Shown here: one piece after another, positions 34,140-43,841 of the stretch
Position numbering within the stretch: position 1 is the stretch's first letter
Layout of the letters: each line of letters starts with the position of its first letter
NCBI RefSeq assembly: GCF_018860805.1
Contig: NZ_JAHKQR010000016.1
Coordinates: 248,001 to 312,000, forward strand
Direction: 5' to 3'
DNA: 64,000 bases
From: Aestuariibacter sp. A3R04
GTDB lineage: Bacteria; Pseudomonadota; Gammaproteobacteria; Enterobacterales; Alteromonadaceae
Translations under genes and position numbers: made by a program
Notes under the pieces: generated by a model
Database searches by the model: none
What the model saw: the letters and a program-made list of their open reading frames with translations, nothing else
Told to the model about the DNA's origin: nothing

Positions 34140-35297
34140 TCAGTTTCCAAAACCATGGTTCATGCCATTTGAAATGAAAGACGCCATTTCTGAAGCAAAC
34201 CTTTCGTTTCCAAAGGATTCAGCAAATGCCCGGCATTCCTGATGGGAAAACTTGTCAATGTTTTTCTCGAATCTCTCAACGGCTGTTACGATGTCGTCTT
34301 CGTGCTGATTATCAAACCAAACCCCTGTGGGGTAATTTTGCCCGCCTAACGGCCTGACGGTTTCTGAAGTTCCGCCTTTCGACAAACAAATCACTGGTGT
34401 TCCACATGCCTGGGCTTCAACAGGGAGAATGCCAAAATCTTCAAACGCAGCAAAGACAAAAGCTTTGGCGTTTTGAATTAGTGATATCATAGGCTCAAGC
34501 TCTTGATAACCCACAAGTTCAATATTGGGAGTAGCTATTTTCTTGAGATAGTTCATCTCGGGCCCGTCTCCAATTACCACGAGCTTCTTGTCCGGCATCC
34601 TGGTGAAGGCTTTAACAATCAAATCTATTTTTTTATATGATACAAGCCGCGAAGCCGTAACGAAGTAATCGTCTCTGGGCCCTTCATGCAGACTAAACTT
34701 ATCAATATTAACCGGAGGATAGATGACGGTTGAATGGCGTTTGTATACTTTATAAATTCGACGTTGAATAAACTGAGAATTAGCAATGATGGAATCGATT
34801 GTATTGACACTTCTCTGATCCCAGGTTCTGAACTTATATATCAGTTCTTTTGCAATTTCTCTTTTCAAGAATGCGAATCGGCCCTGAATATCTCTTAAAT
34901 ACTCATGGCTTAGATCCCAAGCGTACCTTGCCGGACTATGCATGTAACACACATGGGGCTGATCTACATTTGTAAGTACGCCCTTTGCAAGGGCCGCAGA
35001 AGAACTCAATACAATATCGTGTTTAGACACATCAAACTGTTCGATGTGTCTGGTGCACATCATTAGCAGATTTCTGTAGTATTTTTCGACGTAGGGAAGT
35101 TTATTTAAGCGACTGACGTTGATTTTCTTTGCTTTCAGGAAAGCTTCATCTTCTTCGTTCAAAAAGTTGAACAATGTATACAATTCACTCTCAGGGAAAA
35201 TACTGATGAACTGTTCAAGTACTTTTTCTGCACCACCCAAAACTGGTAACCAATCATGAACAATACCCACATCCAGTTGACTTACAGCGTTATCCAT
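34140..35297 (-). CDS. Glycosyltransferase family 4-like (WbaZ/MtfB type)
   Basis: The 385-residue protein opens with VGIVHDWLPVLGGAEKVLE, a signature of GT4 enzymes such as the WbaZ and MtfB mannosyltransferases, and has YMHSPARYAWDL and the donor motif FEDFGILPVEAQACGTPVIC. It is the first gene of the minus-strand glycosyltransferase operon, which runs to 26208. An ops-like element lies about 110 bases upstream at 35406-35417. Confidence 0.84.
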   Translation of the reverse strand: MDNAVSQLDVGIVHDWLPVLGGAEKVLEQFISIFPESELYTLFNFLNEEDEAFLKAKKINVSRLNKLPYVEKYYRNLLMMCTRHIEQFDVSKHDIVLSSSAALAKGVLTNVDQPHVCYMHSPARYAWDLSHEYLRDIQGRFAFLKREIAKELIYKFRTWDQRSVNTIDSIIANSQFIQRRIYKVYKRHSTVIYPPVNIDKFSLHEGPRDDYFVTASRLVSYKKIDLIVKAFTRMPDKKLVVIGDGPEMNYLKKIATPNIELVGYQELEPMISLIQNAKAFVFAAFEDFGILPVEAQACGTPVICLSKGGTSETVRPLGGQNYPTGVWFDNQHEDDIVTAVERFEKNIDKFSHQECRAFAESFGNERFASEMASFISNGMNHGFGN

Positions 35298-35864
35298 AAT
35301 TAACCCAATACATTAAAACTGTTATTTAATAAGCAGAAGAAAAAGGCCTCCTTAAAAGGTAGCCAAATTTTACTGCTCATTTCTTCGATTTGCGTCACAA
35401 GCCGGCTCGCTACTTCCTGTAAGGTTTGGCTAAACTGCAAGACCTAAATTACCTCAAAAGACAAAGAGTAGGTGGAAGTATGCGAGTGCTCAAGCAAACC
35501 AGCCAAACATATATTTCAACGCTACCGTCTCTTGGTATATAGCACGCGGCTAATATTGAAAGATGAGTAGTTATAATATTGTAATAAAATGACAAAAAGG
35601 TTACTCACCAAAACAGTGCACATGCACCAGCGCGTAACTATACCTGATTTTCATGCAAATCAAAGCAACGATATCATTACGTTCAGAATACTAGCCTGTG
35701 CACGCCCAAGCCTGTCTGCACGTGTCCAAGCCTTTAGAGTTCGCGAACACATTTGCTTGTATCAAGATATTAAAGCAATCATAGCGCCACATTTAAAACT
35801 ATTCTCTTAGCGTCCTTCGGATACAAATTCACCGCACAACCAAAACGTTCAAGAATTTAATAAA
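35298..35864. other. Upstream region of the minus-strand EPS operon; otherwise empty
   Basis: This is a 567-base stretch without a convincing gene. The plus-strand frame at 35589-35810 has no ribosome site, domain or sensible composition. The part next to 35297 should hold the promoter and leader of the glycosyltransferase operon, including a possible ops-like element at 35406-35417. The rest shows nothing identifiable. Confidence 0.45.
35406..35417 (-). promoter_or_regulatory. Possible ops/JUMPstart-like element
   Basis: On the minus strand the sequence reads GGAAGTAGCGAG, 9 of 12 positions matching the ops element GGCGGTAGCGTG recruited by RfaH, with GTTTAGCCA shortly upstream as in JUMPstart leaders. 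It lies in the leader of a long polysaccharide operon, where RfaH-type antitermination is common. The match is imperfect. Confidence 0.3.
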
Positions 35865-37813
35865 CTACATGACATCTATGAACAAAGAACTTAATTCAAC
35901 TGCCGTTGACGTACTAATATGATTATCATCAACATAGAGGGGTATTTCATCTTTGGTTGCTAAGCAACTGTGCTCGTCACACATAAGTGAGCTAACGTCA
36001 ATAATATTTGCGGTATTTTCTTGACTAATTGACGTCAATAAATCACGTGTTTTTAACTGCCGCTTTTCAAATGACTCTCTTGACACTTGAATATTGACTT
36101 CATTTCCAACTAATTTCGCAATGCCAGCTGCACGAGGCACATTGATATGCTGTTCAGGGATAAATGCAACGATATAGATCTCTTTATCCTCTAAACTAGC
36201 CAAAAGAGTCTCCAGTCCCTGTTGGAAAACTAGGCGTGTAGACTCAACGGATAATTCCGTGACATCTTTATTTGTCAGAAACATATCATTTCTTGTATTT
36301 AAACCAACACGAGATGCTTCAACCGCTGATGACCAACGCGCAACAAGAAACACTTTTTTAATATCATCACTTTTGCGTAACTTCTCAACTACCTCAGTAT
36401 AATAGCGATCACACTTCCCATTCCCCTGCATCGTGCCAAGTAAAGGATAGCAGCCGCTGTATGTGTATACTAAGCCAGATTTCCCCTTTGAAGTGCCTGC
36501 ATAATCAAAACCAGGAATAAATGCGTCACCAAAACTATCACCTACGACGGCAAAGCTTGGGCTAATACCTTGGGCACCAATCTGGCAAACATCTCCAGTC
36601 TTAACTTGCTCTGTGCTTCTACGATCACACTCTTTCCTTAACGGGTTAATGTCTAGGGCAACCTGACTCACCTTAGCTACGTCTTCAGGCAACCTTTCGG
36701 GGATTCCATTTCCGACTCTGGCCATAACACCAAATGCCAGAGCTAGAACTATGAAAATACTGGCGTTTGAAAACAGTACCATTCTATTTAGAAAGTTCTT
36801 ATTTCTAAAGGGTGTTTCAATGAATCGGTATGACAGTGACGCAATCAGGACTGCAATGGCTACAGCAATTGTGTTCGTAAAGAGTGTACTTTGCCCACCG
36901 CTTATGTAGAAAACAAAAACTAAAGGTGGCCAATGCCATAAATACAATGAATAAGATATTTTTCCCATATAGCGGACAGGTTGTAACGACAGTATTTTAT
37001 ATACAAAAGTATCTTGCGCCTTCATACCAGACAAAATTATTAACGCAGTACCTATAACTGGAGGAACAGCTGTCAACCCAGGGAATGGAGTATTTTTTGT
37101 GTATAGAAATACTGGAACTACTATCATTGTGAGACCAATAAACGACAGCACTTGTGTCGGGATTTTTTGGATTATGCTTTTTCCAAACCCTACCGCTAGT
37201 AAACTTCCAGTCAAAAACTCCCATGCCCGATACCATGGTAGATAGAACTTATTCTTCGAAGACGCATCTACTATTAAATCAGTGGCAGATAAAAAAGATA
37301 CTAACCATAATATAAAAAAGAAAAGCTTTATTTTATTTGGAAAAAACTTATACAGCAGGACACAGATTAAAGGAAAGACAATGTAAAATTGTTCTTCAAC
37401 GCCTAATGACCAAGTATGCAATAATGGTTGAAAATCGGCACTGTTAGCAAAGTAGCCACTTTTTATATTAAAATAAGCATTCGAAAGAAATAACGAAGTT
37501 GCAGCTAAACTCTCTCCAAATTCCTTAAAATCTAACGGAAGTAAAACAAACCAACTGATAAATGCAACTAAAGCCAGCATTGAAATCAGTGCTGGGAAAA
37601 TCCTTCTAACTCTTCGTTCATAAAATTGTACTATTGAAAACCGATCGTTTGAAAATTCTTTATCTAAAATTCCAGTAATAAGAAAGCCGGATATTACAAA
37701 AAAATATCAACACCAATATAACCACCCTCAAAGACAGTAAACTTGGCGTGGGCTAAAATTACCACCCATACTGCGATCGCCCTTAGCCCGTCGATATCCG
37801 CTCTCCATTGCAT
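35865..37813 (-). pseudogene. Acyltransferase-3/SGNH O-acetyltransferase, frameshifted in a T run
   Basis: The gene starts at ATG 37813 behind AGGA and encodes the classic opening RADIDGLRAIAV and GGYIGVDIF. It then meets a stop because a run of seven T (plus-strand A at 37698-37704) is one base short. Eight T would restore GVDIFFVISGFLITG and join the 571-residue remainder (35865-37580), which holds the other membrane helices and a C-terminal SGNH domain (VVGDSFGDAF, catalytic Ser; DDNHIS, Asp-His). The intact product would be about 648 residues, an OafA-like enzyme that O-acetylates the polymer. It may be a sequencing error, a true pseudogene, or a phase-variable gene. Confidence 0.85.
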
Positions 37814-38579
37814 GTTAATTATTCCTCTATATTGTTAAATAAAAGCTATCAATTTTAACGGGTTTTCATTACTTAAGTATAAGTCAAATGAAAGCTATGG
37901 ACTACTCTTTAATGACAGATGAATTGCTGCTGTATCCTTTATTGAAACTTGTGAGAGCATTAAGAAGAGCGACAAAGTAGCCAATTGCTTCAGGTCGTGC
38001 AAAAGACAAAGCAAAAGGTGTCAGACTTTTCGACAAAAAACCAAGCGCAGTGAATCAAAATTCGCTCAAGTTTTGAATAGAATATTATGCGATATATTAC
38101 AAGCATGGGGATACCCATCACGTCAGTAAAGGTCAGTACTCCCAGTTTTCAAGAAACCAACGTTCATACTCACCATTGAACTGGGCACTGAGATTCTCGC
38201 AGCAACGATACAAGAACCATCAAGAAAGTTGCGCTTTACTATAGCACACACCCATTCCGCACTTATTTATTAGTCCTTTCTTGAGTGGTGAGTACCACAA
38301 CCGAAACTCAACATAAGTCTAGTGAGAAGGTAATTTTACTAATCTATCGTATAACTTTCTCGCATTTTTAAGTTTTGCGGAGTATAGACTTGTTATGTTC
38401 ATCAAATCAGTGAATACTAAAACACAATTGACGAAGTCAAGCCCAAGACATTGTTAAATATATGATCCCTCCGCATATTACTTCACTTGAAATATCGCAA
38501 ATCCAAGACAGCGTTTATGTGCTTTTTTTCGGAAAGGGTCATACCAATTGCTATTAGTATATATAAAAATGGAATAAGG
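37814..38579. other. Long AT-rich intergenic region, no gene recognised
   Basis: This 766-base stretch lies between divergent acyltransferase genes. No frame has both a ribosome site and a protein-like sequence. It should contain both promoters. It may be a decayed gene, since its length is far above the local average, but no remnant could be named. Confidence 0.45.
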
Positions 38580-39563
38580 ATGAGAAATAGTACGATTGAC
38601 TGTACAAGATTAGTGGCCGCGTTCTTCGTCATTGCACTTCATGTTGGCACTTACAGCGATGTGTCATACACTTTTGGGGAATTGGCAAGAATAGCAGGCC
38701 GATGGGCCGTCCCATTCTTCTTTGTGGTAACGGGTTACTTTATCGGACTGCAAGAAAAAGAAAGTAAATGCCACCTACAAGCATTTCGTATTCTCAAGAT
38801 ATTTCTAATCTCATCGATCATGTATTTGCCGTACTGCTTCATGAAAAACCCCGATTATCTCGAATCACTAACTTTAACTCGTTTTGTTATATCTGGTACA
38901 TACTTTCATCTGTGGTTTTTATCTTCATTAGCCATTGGCTTACTGGCCTTTCAGTTTTTGCACAAAACCTTACCGAAATCATTGCTTGTAGTTTCTTTCA
39001 TCTTAATTACGGCATATGTTATTACTGATCTAGCAGCATACCTAGAAACTGAAAATGCATTTACAGCATTACACGGTAAAATTCGACATACGATGTCATT
39101 GGCCTTCATTATTATTGGCTACAAGATGTCTCGTTTAAATATTGATAAAACTCCGTTGAATGGCCTAATGGCATCTTCCTTATTTATCTTGTTTTTAGTG
39201 TATTTTACTGAACCTCTTCTCTTGGATTTTTTGATTGGTTCAAATGCAATGGCCCGTCAATTTCCAGCTTTCACAGCGTTGGTAACAATCGCAATAATGT
39301 TTCTTTGTTTAAAAGGTAAGATGGAGAAATCCGTATTTTCAGAGGCGGGTAAAAACTACTCACTTGGAATATATCTTGTACACCCTTTGTTCATGCCTAT
39401 TTTTAGTAAAATTTTCACTTACTTTCCGTCGTTACCTCAAACCATTCCAGTATTAATTTCAACCTTTCTTTTTTCATGGTTATTTGTTTCAATTTTGATG
39501 CGGCGAGTTCCATTCTTATACCGCTTATTATATGGAGATTTCAAGTTGAGCCGCCGAGCGTGA
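38580..39563 (+). CDS. Membrane acyltransferase (acyltransferase 3 family)
   Basis: The 327-residue protein has about ten membrane helices. Its start, STIDCTRLVAAFFVIALHVG, carries the conserved His of helix 1 in the family, but there is no SGNH domain. It probably acetylates or succinylates the exopolysaccharide or its precursor. ATG 38580 is chosen because the conserved Arg-Leu segment then sits near the N-terminus; the frame continues back to 38487 without added features. It is transcribed opposite to its neighbours. Confidence 0.8.
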   Translation: MRNSTIDCTRLVAAFFVIALHVGTYSDVSYTFGELARIAGRWAVPFFFVVTGYFIGLQEKESKCHLQAFRILKIFLISSIMYLPYCFMKNPDYLESLTLTRFVISGTYFHLWFLSSLAIGLLAFQFLHKTLPKSLLVVSFILITAYVITDLAAYLETENAFTALHGKIRHTMSLAFIIIGYKMSRLNIDKTPLNGLMASSLFILFLVYFTEPLLLDFLIGSNAMARQFPAFTALVTIAIMFLCLKGKMEKSVFSEAGKNYSLGIYLVHPLFMPIFSKIFTYFPSLPQTIPVLISTFLFSWLFVSILMRRVPFLYRLLYGDFKLSRRA

Positions 39564-39625
39564 ATAGTGAGAGAGATTCATTAAGCTTTCGCTAAAATGT
39601 TTCTCTTTTATTAAATAAGCAATGT

Positions 39626-41029
39626 TTAATAAACATTCTTCCCAACAAACCCTCTGAACAATGTAAAAACCACAATCTTGAAATCCATCCAAATGCTCCA
39701 ATTTCGGATGTAGTCCAAATCGTATTTAATCCGCATTTCCATTTTATCTACGGTGTCCGTTTCACCGCGCCAACCGTTTACCTGCGCCCAACCAGTAATA
39801 CCAGGTTTCATTTTGTGACGTAGCATGTAGTAAGCCACTTTCTTCCTATACTCTTCATTATGGCTTACCGCATGTGGTCTTGGGCCTACCACAGACATGG
39901 TACCCTGAAGTACATTAAAAAACTGAGGTAGTTCATCCAGGCTGGTTCTGCGTAAAAAGGCACCAATAGGAGTAATTCTTGGGTCATTCTTCGTGGCTTG
40001 CTTTACCACTTCGCCATTGTCCATCACCCGCATGGTGCGGAATTTCCACACTTTGATTTTCTTACCCACGATGCCGTAACGATCTTGTTTGAATAACACC
40101 GGGCCTTTAGAGGTCAGTTTTATTGCTATTGCGATTAGCAACATAGGTATAGCTATCAGGGATAGAATGGTAAGAGACAGGAATACATCTTCCATTCGTT
40201 TCATTATTGAATAACCACCACGCATTGGGCTGTCGTATACACTTATTGTTTGTATTTTACCTACATGCCCCATTCTTGAGTGCAAAAGGTTAAACGTAAA
40301 AATGTCCGGCACGATGTGTACATCTACAGTAGTGTCACCAAGTGCTTTAAGTATGTTGTCGATGCGAGCTTTGTCAGTAAGGGGCAATGCAATGTATAGA
40401 ATCTCAATCTTGCCTTCCTGTGCCATTTTCACACCTTCGGCAATGCCACCCGCTAACAGTTCTTTGTGCTGCACGCTAAGACGGTCGGGTGATCGTTCGT
40501 CAAAAACAGCAATAAGCTTAAAACCACTTTCAGGAAATTGAATGATTTCATTGGCTAAGTCTATGCCACGCTTCGTTAACCCAACAATACCCACAGCGCG
40601 TGTGTTGTAGCCTTTTCGGCGGGCTGAAACAAGCAATTTTCTGAACAAAGCACGCCACGCGCACAGAAGCAACATGACTAAAATGATCCACAAACCTAAG
40701 ATGATGCGAGAAAACAATTCGTTCTGTTTTGTAAAAAATATGATGATAAACAAAGGAAATAAGGACAATGACCAACTGCACACGGTGTAGAACAGCATTT
40801 CCTTGAACGAACCACTTCTCCAGGAGCGGTATAACACGAAGAGTTCTGCGAAAAATAAGTACGCCATGTTAGAAAGCAGACCTAACACAAAGTACTTTAC
40901 ATCAAAACGACCAAGGTAAATGTAAGCAATACTGATAAGGCAAATCTGTATGACAAAAATATCTACAAGTCTGTAAATGAATGCAAACTGATTAAGGTTG
41001 TTGCGTATAAAACCGCCACTATCGTTCAT
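39626..41029 (-). CDS. Undecaprenyl-phosphate glucose-1-phosphate transferase (WcaJ-like)
   Basis: The 467-residue polyprenyl phosphoglycosyltransferase has four or five N-terminal helices, a CoA-binding-like domain (VGIVGLTKRGIDLA), one more helix and the catalytic domain. The last has KVWKFRTMRV, TSLDELPQFFNVLQG, SVVGPRPHA and PGITGWAQVNGWRG. It starts each repeat unit by adding a hexose-1-phosphate to undecaprenyl phosphate. Length and layout fit WcaJ/PssY. It stands alone on the minus strand at the edge of the EPS locus behind an AAAGGA ribosome site. Confidence 0.92.
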   Translation of the reverse strand: MNDSGGFIRNNLNQFAFIYRLVDIFVIQICLISIAYIYLGRFDVKYFVLGLLSNMAYLFFAELFVLYRSWRSGSFKEMLFYTVCSWSLSLFPLFIIIFFTKQNELFSRIILGLWIILVMLLLCAWRALFRKLLVSARRKGYNTRAVGIVGLTKRGIDLANEIIQFPESGFKLIAVFDERSPDRLSVQHKELLAGGIAEGVKMAQEGKIEILYIALPLTDKARIDNILKALGDTTVDVHIVPDIFTFNLLHSRMGHVGKIQTISVYDSPMRGGYSIMKRMEDVFLSLTILSLIAIPMLLIAIAIKLTSKGPVLFKQDRYGIVGKKIKVWKFRTMRVMDNGEVVKQATKNDPRITPIGAFLRRTSLDELPQFFNVLQGTMSVVGPRPHAVSHNEEYRKKVAYYMLRHKMKPGITGWAQVNGWRGETDTVDKMEMRIKYDLDYIRNWSIWMDFKIVVFTLFRGFVGKNVY

Positions 41030-41402
41030 TACTTGCTACCGTCCTTTGGCGTGGATTGATATTTAACTTTCACGCGTAGTTAATATTAGTAACTGACCGT
41101 GACAGTTCTATTACTCACCAACTTGGTGCGAATGCACAAACATACAACCACACCCTATTATTAAAAATAGAAAGAGGAGCCGAGTAAAAATGTAACTGCT
41201 TGCTACGGTAAGCCCCTATATTGGTTAACAACAGCTGCAATATTATGGTAAGAATAGAAGTGCTACTGTAGTGTTGCAGCAAATGCAATGCCAGTTTATT
41301 CTCAGTCACAGTTTTTATATTGGGCAGCTATAACGTCTGCGATTCTGACCTGTCTGGTTTCATTTCTCACCTTTTCACATGTATAGCCTATAAGGAAACT
41401 CA
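41030..41402. other. Divergent promoter region between EPS and ppnP genes
   Basis: This 373-base stretch lies between the minus-strand WcaJ-like gene and plus-strand ppnP. Apart from the ops-like sequence next to the WcaJ start, no operator, hairpin with T run or gene could be recognised. Confidence 0.4.
41032..41043 (-). promoter_or_regulatory. Possible ops-like sequence overlapping the WcaJ ribosome site
   Basis: On the minus strand GCCAAAGGACGGTAGCAAG precedes the start codon. The part GACGGTAGCAAG resembles ops (GGCGGTAGNNTG) and GCCA sits upstream as in JUMPstart. It overlaps the AAAGGA ribosome site and is only 2 bases from the ATG, so it may be coincidence. Confidence 0.25.
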
Positions 41403-41687
41403 ATGTCTCTATCCACCAACTCTTACTTCAACGATCAGGTTAAATCCATTGCCTTCGAATCTGCTAACGGCCCTTGCACCTCTGGTGTTATGCTGCCCGG
41501 CGAGTATGTATTCGATACCTCCAAACACGAGCTTATGAAAGTGGTGGAAGGTGAACTGGTTGTGAAACTACCAGGCTCAGACAAGTGGCAATCGTTCAAA
41601 ACCGGCACTGAATTTAATGTAGCGGCGAATCAGTCGTTTGATGTTAAAGTGTCTGTAACTACCGCGTATTTATGTTTTTATAGTTAA
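41403..41687 (+). CDS. ppnP: Pyrimidine/purine nucleoside phosphorylase
   Basis: The 94-residue single-domain cupin matches the PpnP (formerly DUF1255, YaiE) family over its full length: SYFNDQVKSIAFES at the start, the central GVMLPGEYVFDTSKHELMKVVEGEL and WQSFKTGTEFNVAANQSFDVKV. It splits nucleosides with phosphate to give the base and ribose 1-phosphate. The start follows AAGGAAA. It is followed 15 bases later by the ThrE-like gene. Confidence 0.9.
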   Translation: MSLSTNSYFNDQVKSIAFESANGPCTSGVMLPGEYVFDTSKHELMKVVEGELVVKLPGSDKWQSFKTGTEFNVAANQSFDVKVSVTTAYLCFYS

Positions 41688-41702
41688 CCGCGAGCGGGTA
41701 CC

Positions 41703-42929
41703 GTGCAAACAGCAGAGTTTATTCAGAAGCGGCGCTTTATTGTGCGCCTTGGCAAAATGCTCCACAAGTACGGTACACCAGCCTTCCGTTTAGAAGCTTA
41801 TTTGCAGGAAGTAGGCGCTTACTTAGGTATTCGCACGTCTATTATCGCCACGCCTACTGCCCTCACTTTTGTTATTTGGACAGAGGGCCACGAAGACGAA
41901 TATACCCATGCTGCGCGCTTGCAGCCCGGCGAGCTGGATTTAAACTCTCTCTCACTTACCGACGAACTGGCCAGTGAACTGCTGGCCGGAAATGTTACGC
42001 TGACCGAAGCAGACAAGCGCCTGTCTGAAATCGACCTGCTCCCCTCACCATACGGCAAGTTTATCACCGGCTGTGCGTTTACTACCGCAACCGGGGCGTT
42101 CGCCATGCTGATGGGGGCCAGCTGGCCTGAAATTGGCTGGTCGGCGCTATTGGGGTTATTGTCTTATTTTTGGTCGTTATGGGCACTGCGCTCAAAACGG
42201 GTTAATTTAATGCTGGAACCCATGACAAGCTTTATTGCCGGCCTTGCCGCCTGTGGTATTGGCCGGTATTTCGATCCAGGCATTAATATTCCCCTTATCG
42301 TGCTGTCTTCGGTCATTATTTTTGTACCCGGCCTGGCACTGACAATGGGCCTGGCTGAGCTGGCGTCGCGGAATATGGTGTCGGGTACGGCGCGGGTGAT
42401 GGATGCCCTCATGCAGTTGTTTAAGCTGTACTTTGGTGCGTTTTTGGGTGTTTCCATTGGCTTTAGTTTGTTCGGCGAAAATGTGTATCAGCCGGCACAG
42501 TCACTGCCCGTGTGGGGCACCTGGTTGGCGGTGTTTTTACTCAGTTTCTCTCTAGTCGCCATATTTCGCACCCGCTTTCGACACATTCCATGGGCCCTGG
42601 CTGCGGGCTTTCTGGCTTATGGCGCCTCTGTGTTCAGCGTCCCTTATCTGGGTTTAGGGCTCAACACCTTTGCCGGTGCATTTGCCCTTGGTGTATTTGC
42701 CAACCTGTTCACCCGCATTGTGCATCAGCCCCATACTATTGTTGGTATGCACGGGCTTATTGTGCTGGTGCCGGGCTCAAAAACCTACATTGGTTTAAAT
42801 TCGTTTATTTCCGGGCAGGATTTCGTAGCCGCCGAACACGTTGGCCAGGAAGTATTTCTAATTTTTATGTCACTGATTGCCGGACTCATTTTCGCCAATG
42901 TTGTCGCGCCAACTAAAAAAGCCATTTAA
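41703..42929 (+). CDS. Threonine/serine exporter family protein (ThrE-like)
   Basis: The 408-residue protein joins the ThrE domain (about residues 10-255: MLHKYGTPAFRLEAYLQEV, then five membrane helices) and the ThrE_2 domain (about 270-405 with VHQPHTIVGMHGLIVLVPGS). Both halves are present in one polypeptide, as in Corynebacterium ThrE, whereas many bacteria have two genes. It probably exports small amino acids. The start is GTG 41703; the ribosome site is weak. Confidence 0.85.
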   Translation: MQTAEFIQKRRFIVRLGKMLHKYGTPAFRLEAYLQEVGAYLGIRTSIIATPTALTFVIWTEGHEDEYTHAARLQPGELDLNSLSLTDELASELLAGNVTLTEADKRLSEIDLLPSPYGKFITGCAFTTATGAFAMLMGASWPEIGWSALLGLLSYFWSLWALRSKRVNLMLEPMTSFIAGLAACGIGRYFDPGINIPLIVLSSVIIFVPGLALTMGLAELASRNMVSGTARVMDALMQLFKLYFGAFLGVSIGFSLFGENVYQPAQSLPVWGTWLAVFLLSFSLVAIFRTRFRHIPWALAAGFLAYGASVFSVPYLGLGLNTFAGAFALGVFANLFTRIVHQPHTIVGMHGLIVLVPGSKTYIGLNSFISGQDFVAAEHVGQEVFLIFMSLIAGLIFANVVAPTKKAI

Positions 42930-43175
42930 ACAATCACTTAGCATTATTATCAAAAATAATAGAATTATTTATTAGACACAGCCCCCACAAACCTGTACTG
43001 TTATCTGGCTTTAGATGTTAAAGCACTTTACTACCCCGTTCGATTTCTACTTTTCCTCTTAAACAGTCGACTATAGATATCTTCCTACGTTGTTAGAAAA
43101 GGTTATGTCTATTGCGATCACTGTGATTTTAATTAGTCACACAAAAAATTATTTATATGTTTAAAAGGTTCTACA

Positions 43176-43388
43176 ATGTCTGATATTACAAATGGCACAG
43201 TTAAGTGGTTTAACGAAGATAAAGGTTTCGGTTTCATCACTCCTAGTAACGGTGGCAAAGACGTATTTGTTCACTTCCGTTCTATCGAATCTGAAGGCTT
43301 CAAAACCCTTTCAGAAGGTCAGGAAGTAAACTTCGTAATCGAACAAGGCCAAAAAGGCCCACAAGCAAGCAACGTACGCGTAGCGTAA
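43176..43388 (+). CDS. Cold-shock domain protein (CspA/CspE family)
   Basis: The 70-residue protein is a single cold-shock domain: [17 protein letters not shown] with RNP1 (KGFGFI) and RNP2 (VFVHF). It binds single-stranded RNA and DNA as a chaperone or antiterminator. A 246-base leader region precedes it, in keeping with the long structured leaders of csp genes, and a strong terminator follows. Confidence 0.95.
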   Translation: MSDITNGTVKWFNEDKGFGFITPSNGGKDVFVHFRSIESEGFKTLSEGQEVNFVIEQGQKGPQASNVRVA

Positions 43389-43405
43389 TGTATTGCTAGC
43401 CTTGT

Positions 43406-43430
43406 AGAGCCGGTTTTACCGGCTCTTTGT
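43406..43430 (+). terminator. Rho-independent terminator of the cold-shock gene
   Basis: Stem AGAGCCGG (43406-43413) and CCGGCTCT (43419-43426) with a TTTTA loop, followed by a short T-rich tail (TTGTTTAT). It lies 18 bases after the stop codon. Confidence 0.8.
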
Positions 43431-43681
43431 TTATCTGCTTCCTTTGTATTCTGTTCTACCCTTCTTTTTTACCCCTAAGGTTTATCATTATAAAAACAAT
43501 AATTCAGGGCGATTGCCTTCGCGCATCACCGCCAATTAAAGCTATTTCTGTAAATCGCTGCAAAGTGGTTTATACCGACGAACAAGATCAACTACACGTG
43601 AATTTACCCAACCGAAAAGCAACCCGCGAATTCGTGAGTTGGCTGGTGTCACTGTCTTCGCAGAGCGAGTATCGTATTTAA
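43427..43681 (+). CDS. Small hypothetical protein, N-terminus uncertain
   Basis: The frame opens at TTG 43427, inside the tail of the csp terminator, and runs 84 residues. The first 25 residues are hydrophobic and have no ribosome site. The last 45 (RCKVVYTDEQDQLHVNLPNRKATREFV) look like real protein, so the true start may be an unusual internal codon or the gene may have lost its start. No family is recognised. Confidence 0.3.
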   Translation: MFICFLCILFYPSFLPLRFIIIKTIIQGDCLRASPPIKAISVNRCKVVYTDEQDQLHVNLPNRKATREFVSWLVSLSSQSEYRI

Positions 43682-43745
43682 TTCTGCATTGGTTTAACAA
43701 CGCAGCCCTAAACTGCCATAGGCCTTCTGCTATTTGTTGCCTGGA

Positions 43746-43774
43746 TAAAAAATCCCGCACCCAATGGGCACGGG
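43746..43774 (-). terminator. Rho-independent terminator of the ycjX-ycjF operon
   Basis: On the minus strand CCCGTGCCC, loop ATT, GGGTGCGGG, then ATTTTTTA. The stem includes two G-T wobbles. It lies about 70 bases downstream of the ycjF stop. Confidence 0.7.
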
Positions 43775-43841
43775 AAAAGGCCTGCAAGATGAGCCAAACA
43801 GACCTGAGGGACTGTGCCTTCGCTACAAGGGTTGTTTGTAT

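Noticed and set aside
35589..35810. 73-codon plus-strand frame in the EPS intergenic region
   Set aside because: No ribosome site, no domain, and a composition unlike a folded protein or signal sequence.
39621..39637. Palindrome AATGTTTAATAAACATT as a terminator
   Set aside because: It overlaps the stop codon of the WcaJ-like gene, is all A/T-rich and has no T run.
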